Source of the DNA: Tenebrio molitor
Taxonomy: Eukaryota; Arthropoda; Insecta; Coleoptera; Tenebrionidae
Direction: 5' to 3'
Length of the DNA stretch: 64,000 nucleotides
Assembly (NCBI RefSeq): GCF_963966145.1
Contig: NC_091051.1
Location: 9,114,001-9,178,000 of the forward strand
Shown here: positions 11,298 through 21,515 of the stretch, in pieces
Layout: each line of letters starts with the position of its first letter
How positions within the stretch are numbered: position 1 is the stretch's first letter
Notes under the pieces: generated by a model
The model's database searches: none
What the model saw: only the letters and a program-made list of their open reading frames with translations
What the model was told of the DNA's origin: nothing
Position numbers and translations under genes: made by a program

Positions 11298-14165
11298 ATT
11301 GATTTTTCGTGCAGACTCATTTAAATGAATGGAAAAAAATCAATAAAATCCTACGCTTATTAAAATTTAAAGTAAATGTATTTTACGACGGATACAAGTT
11401 ACAGTGCGTGTTGGACTGATTGACCAATTCCGGTTCACATTTCAGTTGAGATTTTTGTGGCCACTACCTACTGCTTTCTATGTCCGTTAATGTTTTCGAT
11501 TTTCTATTGTTTTTAATTGTGAAGGTGGTTTGCGTCATTATCTACCACATTGAATCACCAAAATTCTCCTTTGTTAACAAATGATTGGATGAAATTGAAC
11601 GGCTTAATTTACTGACCGCAGAACTACTACCACACGTTCTCGTTTATTTTATTTAGCTCACCTTTTAATTTTGTTTTAATAAATTTTATAAATATTTTAT
11701 GCAATACATCGTGTCAAACGGCCTAAGAATTTTCTTATCTATTAGTAGTACTTAACTGAAAAATTGCCAATTGCGAAAGATAAGACTGTTACGTTTGAGA
11801 CTAATTTTTAATGATTTATTAACACAAATATTTTAGTTTATATAATCTGAAAGCAAAAAACTCAGACAAGATAAAAATGAATCATAATTATTTTTTTGGT
11901 ATGACCCTGATGTTGACATCATTCATTGTTTTGATAAGGTTTCATAACGTATTAATCTTTTTCATTAGCTAATTTTCGGAATAGAACGTAACGCATTTTA
12001 TTGAAAAAAAACCTAATCTCGGATTTTTGTTGTCTATTTGTTGACTAAAATGCAGTTTTTTTATTTTATCTTTCTCTTCCACGTAAAATTCAATGCGTTG
12101 TTTCTTTTTTTGACACGATATTATTTTACTTAAATATCATTAACCACATCTGTTTTCATTATTATTAAAATTATATAGTTCGTCATTTTGGTGTTAATTC
12201 ATATTTCATTTTAATGATTTAATGTGGTAGATCTAAAAAACTTAAAATAGCGCCGATTTTTATCTCACAACTTAGAAACATAAAATAATTTATTTTATTA
12301 TACGCAACAGTTATTAAATGTTTAATTTGAACAATACGCGTGCATATTTATACCATAATTAGTTATTACTTTGAAGCAGTCATATTTGTATTACGTAGTC
12401 CAATGAGATTTTACGTTTCTAAGGTGAGATGTTTTTTTTACAAGATTTTAAATTTTGCACGATTGCAGTGAGCCAAATACGGTTCACAAAAACTTAATTG
12501 GCATTCGACATTTATTTACAGTGTAATAAGATATCTTTAAGCCTTAATGACTGAATTATGACGCTTACTGTTACAAATTTACATCACCGTGTTGTAGCTA
12601 AATAAACCCAAAATTATTAAAAGTACAAAGAAATGTTAATGTTAGGTATTTTTATGTATTATTAATTTGTGTGTATGTGTTACGTTTGTATGGATCATGT
12701 TAAGCTGGACATAAACTTACTACTACAAAACGGAGTATTCGGTAAAAGTACGTGTAAAGGACTGTCTTTTACGAAGGCTCTGCCACAGATCCGCATTATA
12801 GATTATAAGATTATTGACTTTTTTCTTTTTCCGAATCTCCGTGTGAATTAATGCACGTCCAGTTTTACGATCGACCAAATTGTTGTGTAAGATTTGCATT
12901 CCAACACTTTATATGCATTTAAATGATTTTTAAATTCAAGTATTTCAAGTATCTTTATGACTTATTGTAAAAAGAGACTTTATATACGATGTGAGTTGTT
13001 TTTGAGTTAGTTTTCTAAATTTATTTAATTTTAATAATGTCTAAACAATAACTTATTTGAGTATATAAAATTGACAGTATATTGTTTAAGGCTTTGAATA
13101 TTTTATACGCTTTCACAACTGACATGGATAGCTATTGAATTTATTGAATGTTGATATGGTAGAACAGAGAAATAATATAGTCATTTGTTGTTTATAAACG
13201 TGTTAACAATACCCAATTATAATAAACACCAAACAGAGTTGGTAAACTCTCTAAAATAATAAATTTCCACAAGAGTTTAAAATGTCCCTTTAAAGTACAA
13301 CATTATTTTAAATTAATATTTTTATATACACTATTGATTTTATACACATTTTGATATAGCTTTATCAGAGAAAATATAATGCGAGGTGAACTAAAAATTA
13401 CGGTACCTGCACATTTTCTCTGTTAAGGATTTTGAAACCAAAGATTATAAATGTCGTATTGTAAATTAACTGACAGCCATGTCTACATTTATATCTTAAA
13501 TTCAAGTACCAATTGCCAAAAGAATACCAAATTTTATACACGCATAATTATATAATGATCTCTTTTATCTTTTTGTGTTCAGGAAGTTGCACGCAGCACT
13601 TCATTCATGTTTTATGTATTTCCTTTTATATTAAATAAATAGGATGTATAATGAATGTGTATATTTACATAGAATTCCAGATCGGATATAACGAAACCTT
13701 TGTACTCTTGGCCAACATGCATGGTATTAGGACTATTAGGTGTATATTTTGACTAAAGAATTCAGAAATAATGCAAGAGTTTCTGTACTTATTGTGTAAC
13801 CCATAATTCTTGCCACATGTTATGTGGGACATCGCTTAGCTGATATCGTATCAGTGTACATAATCAATTTACAAAAAAAATTAAAAAAAATAACCGCAAA
13901 AGAGAAAACTGTCGGCAAAATATTGACTGTTTTTGCTGAATAAATTTAAAAAGTTTAGTATTGTAAAAAGTAAAAATAATTCAATAGAAAATTGTACATT
14001 GATTTTTTTTAACCAACGATATTCTGAAAAAAAAGAAACCACATTGGTAAACTTTAGAAATCTAAACGACATGTAACGAAAACAATCTTTATTTGAATTG
14101 TACTATTTAAAACACCAACACTAAAAGCGACAGACCTCGTTTAATACATATAAAAAAATCTAATA
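11298..14165. other. RhoGAP 3' flank, AT-rich, no gene seen
   Basis: An AATAAA at 11342-11347, 45 nt after the RhoGAP stop, is a possible poly(A) signal. The rest is AT-rich with only short chance reading frames. I recognise no gene, RNA or clear repeat in it. Confidence 0.5.
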
Positions 14166-14252
14166 CGGTGTGATCAAGAATGACTCCATCTGTTGGTAAC
14201 AATGAAATTTGTCAAATTTGAAATTTACCATCAAAGATTCATTTTGGTAATA

Positions 14253-14478
14253 CGGGGTGATCAAGAAGGACTGTTTAAGTTGGTAACACTGGATCGTATA
14301 TCATATAACAGGAGTAACTTCCGGTTGATGGTGGCTTGTCGTTGTTATTGCTATACCTATATCAGATATTTGTCAAATAAACCAACAAAACATATCCAGT
14401 TGCAGTGTTATAAATAACCCAATTAAAAAATTTTCTTAATTGTATTGCCAACTTAAACAGTCCTTCTTGATCACCCGG
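14253..14478. mobile_element. 226-bp MITE inserted in the older element
   Basis: TIRs of about 30 bp begin CGGGGTGATCAAGAAGGACT on the left and CCGGGTGATCAAGAAGGACT on the inverted right. The target is TA (14251-14252 and 14479-14480). A second copy lies at 41027-41263. Confidence 0.88.
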
Positions 14479-14503
14479 TAGCATAAACATAACCGGCATA
14501 ACT

Positions 14504-14732
14504 AACAGTTATTTTCATATGAGTAGCGCTATCAGATTACAAATACCTGGAAACTGACAGCGCACGAATATTGAATAACATTTTTCGTGTTCGTTTGGGC
14601 AGTCTTAAAAAACATAAATTTTGAAGTTATCTTTGACAGATGTCAAGTTAGGTAAATAACCGGGAAAGTTTATAAATTTAGTTATATATCACTTTCCCGG
14701 TTATATCTCAAGAAACGAACACGAAACATGTT
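14504..14732. mobile_element. Second insertion within the nested element, with inverted repeats
   Basis: Sequence absent from the related copy at 58916. It holds inverted pairs TTTCGTGTTCGTTT / AAACGAACACGAAA and ACCGGGAAAGT / ACTTTCCCGGT. Exact boundaries are uncertain. Confidence 0.55.
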
Positions 14733-14941
14733 TTTAATGTCGTCTCATATTAAAAAATCCGGTCGGTGCCAATTACGAGACAAAACGCACCAGTACTTTT
14801 CAATTGTTTCATTGTAAACAGACTAGTCATTGTTGATGACGCTGTACAAAAATTGTTTTATCCAAAAATACTAGTGGACCGCTCACTAAAATAAAATCAA
14901 GCAAAACGTGAATTGAATATCAATTTTAATTTCGTATGTAT

Positions 14942-17900
14942 TCACAATTTAGCTTTAGCTTGCGAAAGTTCACGACTTGCTGAAAATACCCCGATATTTT
15001 CGATGAATCTGCTCAACTCCGCCTTGTACTCTTCTGGGTGGCGGTGAAAATGACCCACATGTGGAGAGTTGTCCCAACATTTCCAGAACGTCTAAGAACG
15101 CAATGTCGGATTTCACGAGATCTTGAAGTTGTGTACCCTTACCTGAATTCCCATACTCTCCCAGCTTTCCCTGGCTCTCAAATTTGAACTTACAGACCCG
15201 ATCGGATCTGTTTTGCTAAGAAAAAACAGAGCTGGTGCTGTGACGATGTTCGTATGGAACATTTGACTAGCTCTGACATAGTGACAAGTCGCGACTTTGT
15301 CGAAAGTTTTCAAGTGGTATCTGTAATTTAAACAATCAGGCTAGAGTTTACACAACTGACATGCAATTTACAATATGTATTGTTTTAATGCTGATTGCAA
15401 AACTTTGTTTCGAGGGAATACTGCGAAAGGGAATCCTGTGGGCAGTTCGGTGATATCGGCTGCACTGTCCCACACTTGGCCAACGATACGATCTAAAATA
15501 TGTTGATAACGATTTTGTTCCGCTGCCAGTTGCACCAAGGCCTCTGACCAAACATAACCACCTACAGAAAATCCATGAATGATTATAGGGCCGTAGGATT
15601 TATTGCTGTCGAGAAATTTTAAGATGTCCACCGCCATTAGCTGCAAATTTTAATAGAATCACACTTATGACATAAAAAAATATTTGAAGGTCATTGTAAG
15701 ACACGTTCGACTTTAATCTTAATTTCATTCACGCCTTCGCTTATACAGTTAACACAACTCTGTATCCGAACTCGTTGACATATTTTAAAAAAATCTATTC
15801 TACATCAATTAACAATTTTAGCATATATGTTTATCTCTTTATAATATTGATCAACATTTTGCGTTTTACATTGTTCTTAATTCATTCTCAACAGTTCTCA
15901 AAACCTCCATTGACGTTTTCAAGTCTGTATAATCATTTAAGTTACTAATTTTGGCTTAAATCTATTTTTAACCATTGTGAACCCGAGATACGTTATTTCA
16001 GTGAAAACCAAGGACTAAATATGACTCCATTATCAAATATGTTTTTTTGTTCGACACTGTCAGAATTTGAGAATTTTCTGCTATATATGTGAACGGATTT
16101 TGATAAATGTCATACCTTGTCAAAACGAAACGTCAAACTAATTTTAAAGATTTTAAGCGATTTGGAGCCTTTAAGGGACTCGTCGAACAAAAATCGTTGT
16201 ATTCAACTCTTTCGTATGTAAATTGGGCTCTTTTTGGCACTCGTGGGCCTTTAAACTGGCCCACTCATGCCAAAAAAAGGCCATTTTAACTCGTTAAAAA
16301 AACTACTATTAGTGTACCGATTGTCTCACGCTTTAACGCCAGTCCTAAACTGCACAGATTAACTGTTTCTGCATAACACTGTAAGGAATAGTTAATAGGT
16401 ACTATGGCGGACAATAAATTTAGGCCGGCCTGACATCAAAATGTAAAGCTGGCATTATGTTTAACTAACCCCTTTTCGATTTTTGTCATTCTTATCATCG
16501 TGACAGCGATAATTAAAATTGGGAAAAGAAGCGTGTAGAACTCCGTACTCTGATAGATTGCACGTTTTTTGACAGAAGACAGACACAGAAACTGGTTTGG
16601 CGGGAATTAATCTGCAGGGATACAACGGTTTTCTACATAACGTGAAACAATTGAGATGGAGAGTTTAGTATTTTTCACTGCTGTATGTTTTGGAACTAGA
16701 ATTTAAAAACGTGCAATCTATTACCGTACGGAGTGTATATACCAGAGAGAAGTGCGTATACTACAAATCAGTTATGGTGGTGCGTCATGATCTGTAAGTT
16801 ACGAAAAGAGCGAAGGAAACGCTAAACAGCTTGAAAAGTTGAAAACCTTCAGTTTGACAAACTAACACATCAGTCATAATGACAATAAATGGTCGCTTGC
16901 ATTGAGTTTTTTGAAATGTCAGAAATTTGCCGGCCTAAATTTATTGTTCGCGATGGAACTGTTCCCTATCGTGTTTTATCTACGAACATCGAATAAAAGC
17001 AACTTTATTGATGTGAAAGCTCTAGTGTAAATTGTCATTTTATCCACCGACAAATTAAAAGAGAGCTCTTATTGGTTCCCAGCCATGGATAAAATTGACA
17101 AGATTGCAGGACTGCAGCAACCTAACAAAATATAAGAACGTAACCATGGTAACAAAAGGAACATTAAAATTTAAAAATTTCAAAGTATTGAACTAAGATT
17201 TTGTTTTATTATTTTTTTTTGTATATTTGATCGTAGATAAAGTATAGTGTTATACTCTCAAGTAAAGGTTTTTATCCACTTAAATGATTACAGCACGCGC
17301 CTTCGGCTTGTGCTGCAACTTTCATTTTCATGGATAAAAACCTCTAGTTGCTCATGTAATAATATACCATTATTTTATCTTTACTCAATATATAATTACA
17401 GCAGAAACTTGATAATTCGTCAGATCCGGGAAATTGACGAATTAGAGAAAATTCCAGGAAAAATAACTAAAACACATTTTTCACACCTTGTACAGTAATC
17501 AACTATATTACTACTATAATTGTACAGTACATAATAGGTTACTTTACAGCATAGCAACCATTACTGTACGATTTTGGGTAATATTCAACTTTTTTACGAA
17601 CAAATTTTAATATTCTTAAAATGCGAAAAAACAGTAAATATAGGTAGGCTCCTCGTCAGAAAAGTGATTTTATGCGGACGCTCGTCATTGTTCAAAATGT
17701 AGGTGAATTTGTTGTTACCTAAGCGACCTTAAAGCTCTAGTGTTTTAAGGGCCCTTTTTCGCACGCATCTCTTAGTGTCAAAAACAGGGATTCTGAATCA
17801 GGTATAATAAAAAAAAAATTAAAACATCCAAGGAAAATTTTACAAAAATTCGTAACCAAGTGACCAGCGCAAGCGGGCAATTTGAATGTCTGATCGTTTT

Positions 17901-20415
17901 GTACTTAGTAAGTATGAATTTGATTAGCAAAGGTTTAAAAAGCGGTTGCAGAAAAAATAGTGTTTGTATTTTGTGCGCAAGATGATTGTTTTGTTGGCGC
18001 ATTCGAATGAGTTTGAAGTCTCGACCAAAAACTCATTCTCATGCGCCAACAAAAAACAATCATTTTGCGCACTTAATACAAAAATAACTATTAATTGACG
18101 TAACTACATGCATAATTATGCATGTAGTATTTTGTCTTTTTTTCACTTTATTAACATCGAATTAATTATTTTTTGATTAATTTTGTTTTCACTCTATTAA
18201 CATCGGTTATAATGAGGTGACGAATTACAGAACATGACGAATTATCGAGTTTCTACTCTATGTATTTGAAACACACTTTGTGAAAAAAAAAAACTAAGAA
18301 CTGTACATGTAACTGGTGTTAACGTACAGATTTCATAAAGTTGATTTATTTTCACATAATCTAAATTTCAAAATAAACTAAAACCTTAATGTTTTTTGTT
18401 TTTATACTTTAAAAATTAGATAGGTTTAATTCAGGCTTGCTAGCAAATAGGTTAACTATGGTATGATGACATAAGACAAAAATGCCACGTGTGACACTTA
18501 CAAACATTTGTTTGGCGGGCAGAACAGTATTTTTGCTAATGTTTAATGTATAATACCCTCCCCAAGGCGTCGTCTAATTAAGTAGGTGTTTTTGGAATTC
18601 AGTTAGATTCGGCATTACAGCTGACAATGTAACTGTCAACGGTGATTGAAAAAGTCAGTTTTATTTTTACTTTATCTTGACAATTAAAAGCCTGATGATA
18701 AGTACAAATGTAAGAAATTTTGAGTGTCCCAGTTTTTTTTGTCCACCAACCGTAGCTATGTCAATTTAAACGAAATACTTGAAAGTTTGGAGGCCACTAT
18801 TTCAGAAATTTTCTATTTTAAACACATTTTTTTCCTTTTTATTTATTAATTATTACTTGACATAAAATTTCTAGATATGTACTACGTTCAAGCAAAATTT
18901 GATAAAAATCTAATGGCAAGTGGATAAAACATGCATAATATCAAGTTATGTGTCGTACCGTGTAATGCATATTCTCTGACGATCTTTAACAGATAATAAA
19001 TCCAACATACAAACGAAGTAACAATGACGTTGTTCGAAATAATTCCCTGAACTAGTTTTGGGTTCCTAAAATTATCGAATCTCAACATACGCGATTGCAT
19101 CTATTCCTTAATAAATATTGAACACAATTACTATTAATGTACTTTAGAAAACCAAACAAAGCAAAAAACACTATTACTCCATTTTGAATAATCATGAACT
19201 AGCTCTGATTATCATCTGAAAAATTGTACCTACCAGAAGGTGAACACATAGACATAATCGCGATTTTAAATAATGTGTTTTTCGGTATCTAATGAGAAAT
19301 GGAACATTCTCCAAATTAGTATTGTTCAGTAAATTCTTTTTGCCAATACGCATTTTGAACTTACACACGTAAATACAGCAACTTGTATTTGCATGGTCCA
19401 AATACATGAGTGTGCTTTAAAAGCTTTACAAATTCTACATTGAAATTTATTTCATCATAATTTTTTTAGGTAGTAAAACCTGTTCTGGGTTTACATCATT
19501 ACATACAAAAAATTCACCAATTCCGCCAATTTAGGCGAGATGGTATTCATTAAAAATAGGCGCAACAATAAATGAACTGATGTATTAAAATTGTTTATAA
19601 TTGCAAAATACCATTAATAAGCATTTTACATACAATGTAGTTTTAATTAAATGCATTTATTAAATTATGCTGCAACAGGAAATTATCCAAGTATTCAATT
19701 TTAAACGGCATTTGTAATGACCAGAATGTAATACATATACATATTTTTTACATATTTTATCCAAGAAAAAAAAGTATGTATGTTCTTATGCTGATTCTCT
19801 AATAGAGGAATGATAGACAATAATCTTACTTAACTGGAAATATCTGACTTCATTCCTGAACTTTGGACTCTTCACTTAAGCATCAAACCACTGATTATTA
19901 TAAATACACTGGTCCAATTAAACAGTATTACATTTTATCAACCTTAATTAGGCACTCATAAGGGTGATATCTATCAACTATTTTTGCAAGAACCTACCTA
20001 CCTGTGTTCCTTTTAGCGGCCACAACAATTGCCAGGGTGTAACACTTATGTTCATCACATCAAAACCCTTAGAAATGTAAAAATCTGCATATTTGAAGAT
20101 GTGTTTTCTTTTAGCCATTAGCCATGACAGCATTATCACTAAAGGTTTGTCCTCTTGATTTTCAAGTTTTAAATTAACAACTGCACCATTTTTCTTTTCA
20201 TTTGAAAGTAATGTAATATTCTTTGTAACTTCTAATGAAGAAATATTTCTGATCCCTAGTACACATGCCATCATCTATAACATCAATTGATGTACAATTA
20301 ATAATAAATTTAAGAAAAAAGATCTTACGTAAGGTTTCCGATTAATGCAAGTGGATTTTTGCAAAATTAAACCATTTAGTCTCACTGCCGCAAAAAACGG
20401 GCGTTGAAGTACCAT
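14942..20415 (-). CDS. DUF829 / TMEM53-like alpha/beta-hydrolase
   Basis: Member of the DUF829 family (TMEM53-like), predicted alpha/beta-hydrolase fold; substrate unknown. Exons on the minus strand: 20329-20415 (start), 20002-20274, 15372-15640, 15143-15320, 14942-15091 (TGA). They join in frame to 318 residues. The introns are 54, 4361, 51 and 51 nt. Visible landmarks are VIMLSWLMAKRKHIFKYADF (DUF829 start, like LLGWWGCKDKHLAKYS of TMEM53), the nucleophile elbow GFSVGG with the serine, VWDSA, the acidic turn SKTDPIG, and SPHVGHFHRHPEEY with the candidate catalytic histidine. The first 29 residues (MVLQRPFFAAVRLNG...) contain several arginines and no acids, which suggests a mitochondrial presequence. 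The large intron is loaded with inverted repeats. Its stop is 98 bp from the nested transposon; its start faces Usf. Confidence 0.88.
16225..16284. repeat. Inverted repeat hairpin
   Basis: CTTTTTGGCACTCGTGGGCC is followed after about 8 bases by GGCCCACTCATGCCAAAAAA, giving a stem of about 20 bp with two mismatches. It lies in the large intron of the DUF829 gene. Confidence 0.75.
16402..16956. mobile_element. TIR element, about 555 bp
   Basis: The left end CTATGGCGGACAATAAATTT and the inverted right end CCATCGCGAACAATAAATTT continue together through AGGCCGGC. A second pair of inverted arms inside (GATAGATTGCACGTTTT near 16551 and its complement near 16708) shows extended foldback symmetry. 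The left flank is TA; the right flank is degenerate (AA). No transposase frame. Confidence 0.7.
17032..17103. repeat. Short TIR hairpin element
   Basis: TTGTCATTTTATCCA on the left and TGGATAAAATTGACAAG on the right form inverted ends around 40 bases that include the palindrome AGAGAGCTCTT. It shares TTTTATCCA with the next hairpin. Confidence 0.6.
17266..17345. repeat. 80-bp foldback hairpin
   Basis: AGGTTTTTATCCA at the left is mirrored by TGGATAAAAACCTCT at the right; in the middle CAGCAC...GTGCTG forms a second stem around a CTTCGG core. Likely a miniature foldback element. Confidence 0.65.
17956..18093. repeat. Inverted repeat with about 60-bp arms
   Basis: The left arm (TTTGTATTTTGTGCGCAAG, then ATGATTGTTTTGTTGGCGCA, then AATGAGTTT) is matched in reverse complement by AACTCATT, TGCGCCAACA, AACAATCAT, TTGCGCAC and AATACAAA on the right, with a few indels. 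The loop is about 15 bases. Confidence 0.78.
18103..18128. repeat. Perfect 26-bp palindrome
   Basis: ACTACATGCATAA is followed directly by its exact reverse complement; the symmetry stops at both outer bases. It immediately follows the 17956-18093 inverted repeat. Confidence 0.85.
18724..18752 (-). mobile_element. Solo TIR end related to the 41269-41477 MITE
   Basis: Read on the minus strand it is CGGTTGGTGGACAAA followed by AAACTGGGACA, the same end as CGGTCGGTGGACAAATAAAA at 41269. TA follows at 18753-18754. No partner end was found nearby, so it is a fragment. Confidence 0.5.
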
Positions 20416-20679
20416 CCTAATTAAATAATAATGATATAATCGCGTTGAAGAATATATTAATTGGGTTATTGAGTACTCATCTAACAGTTCTGTGCACTAA
20501 AATTCAAATAAACCGGGAAAGCAATTTCAAATTTATTTATTGTGTCCTTATCACATTAACACTACGTAAACTCATGTCATACGATCATACCATTCAATTT
20601 ACTGATTATCGGTATGCATTGTTGCCATTTATCTATTGATATTGGCGCCATCTGACGATCAAACGCGTGCAGAAACGTA

Positions 20680-20750
20680 TCAAGGCTCAAGGGTGTCAAG
20701 CACAGGACTCAAGTCCCATCAAGTCCCTCAAGTCTCAAGATGGTCTCAAG
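20680..20750 (+). repeat. TCAAG-rich degenerate short repeat
   Basis: Eight copies of TCAAG, mostly as CTCAAG, occur at irregular 6-14 base spacing in about 70 bp upstream of the DUF829-gene start. Confidence 0.75.
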
Positions 20751-20791
20751 TTGTGTTTTTGACAATTGTGTCAAAAACTCCATGTTGCGAT

Positions 20792-20797
20792 CACGTG
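20792..20797. promoter_or_regulatory. Canonical E-box CACGTG in palindrome GATCACGTGATC
   Basis: CACGTG is the preferred site of USF-type bHLH-zipper factors; here it is the centre of a 12-bp palindrome 719 bp before the Usf start codon. Function is inferred. Confidence 0.5.
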
Positions 20798-21029
20798 ATC
20801 ACAATCATAGATTCGATGAAACACCGGTATTCATTTTAAAAAATTGATTATTGAATGTGGTACGCAATGCAATAAATTAAAATATACGGATATAAAATAA
20901 ATTATTTGGACAACATACCTCAATTTAATAATTAATTATTAATTGTTACACGTTGATGTAGCAATTGACAATAAATCTTTAAAGCATCATTAAAATAGTT
21001 TCCCACTAGGAAACTACTTAAATTTCAAG

Positions 21030-21035
21030 CACGTG
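21030..21035. promoter_or_regulatory. Second E-box CACGTG upstream of Usf
   Basis: A CACGTG hexamer (AAGCACGTGCG context) lies 481 bp before the Usf ATG and 238 bp after the first E-box. Confidence 0.45.
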
Positions 21036-21515
21036 CGTATTGAATAGATACGAAATAACTTAACTTTAAGTGTGTAGAAAAATTTAGTCTGTGTTTAAAA
21101 TTGTAACGTCTAACGATAACGATAAGAGTGAAGGAAATTCAAGAATGGATGAAATTCTTTCAAATTTATTTGTAATTACATATTCTTTGCTTTGTTTAAA
21201 AAGCTTGTGTTGGTTGTGACAATTACAACTGCCAAGGTTGCTGAATCAATGAATGAAAGAATATCCAATAAATAAATGTATATTAATGTATTATATTTAT
21301 TTTGAACGTCGCCTATTTTGAAAAATCGCTAATTTGCAATGTCGTTGATTACAGTTTGGTTGTGATCTAAGCTAAATGGAAAACTACTGTTTTCGTGCAT
21401 GCGCGTTGTCATTTGTCAAAAATTGGTGTCGCATCACATGACCCGATTTGTCCCCGTGACCAAAATTGAAGGAAAATTCAAAAAATCCAAATCAAATCAC
21501 GTAATAAGACCCACC

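Larger units (their letters stand above)
14166..14844. mobile_element. Nested TIR transposon (host element, TA flanked)
   Basis: The left end (CGGTGTGATCAAGAATGACT) and the inverted right end (CAGCGTCATCAACAATGACT) match the two ends of the intact 289-bp element at 58916-59204. Internal blocks also match in order: ACCATCAAAG, GCATAAACATA, AATGTCGT, and GTGCCAAT before the right TIR. TA flanks both ends (14164-14165, 14845-14846). The excess length over the intact copy is explained by two insertions, 14253-14478 and roughly 14504-14732. Confidence 0.8.
20416..21515. promoter_or_regulatory. Divergent promoter region of the DUF829 gene and Usf
   Basis: The 1.1 kb between two head-to-head start codons should hold both promoters. 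It contains two CACGTG E-boxes (20792, 21030) and a TCAAG-rich tract. No TATA box was identified with confidence. Confidence 0.55.
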
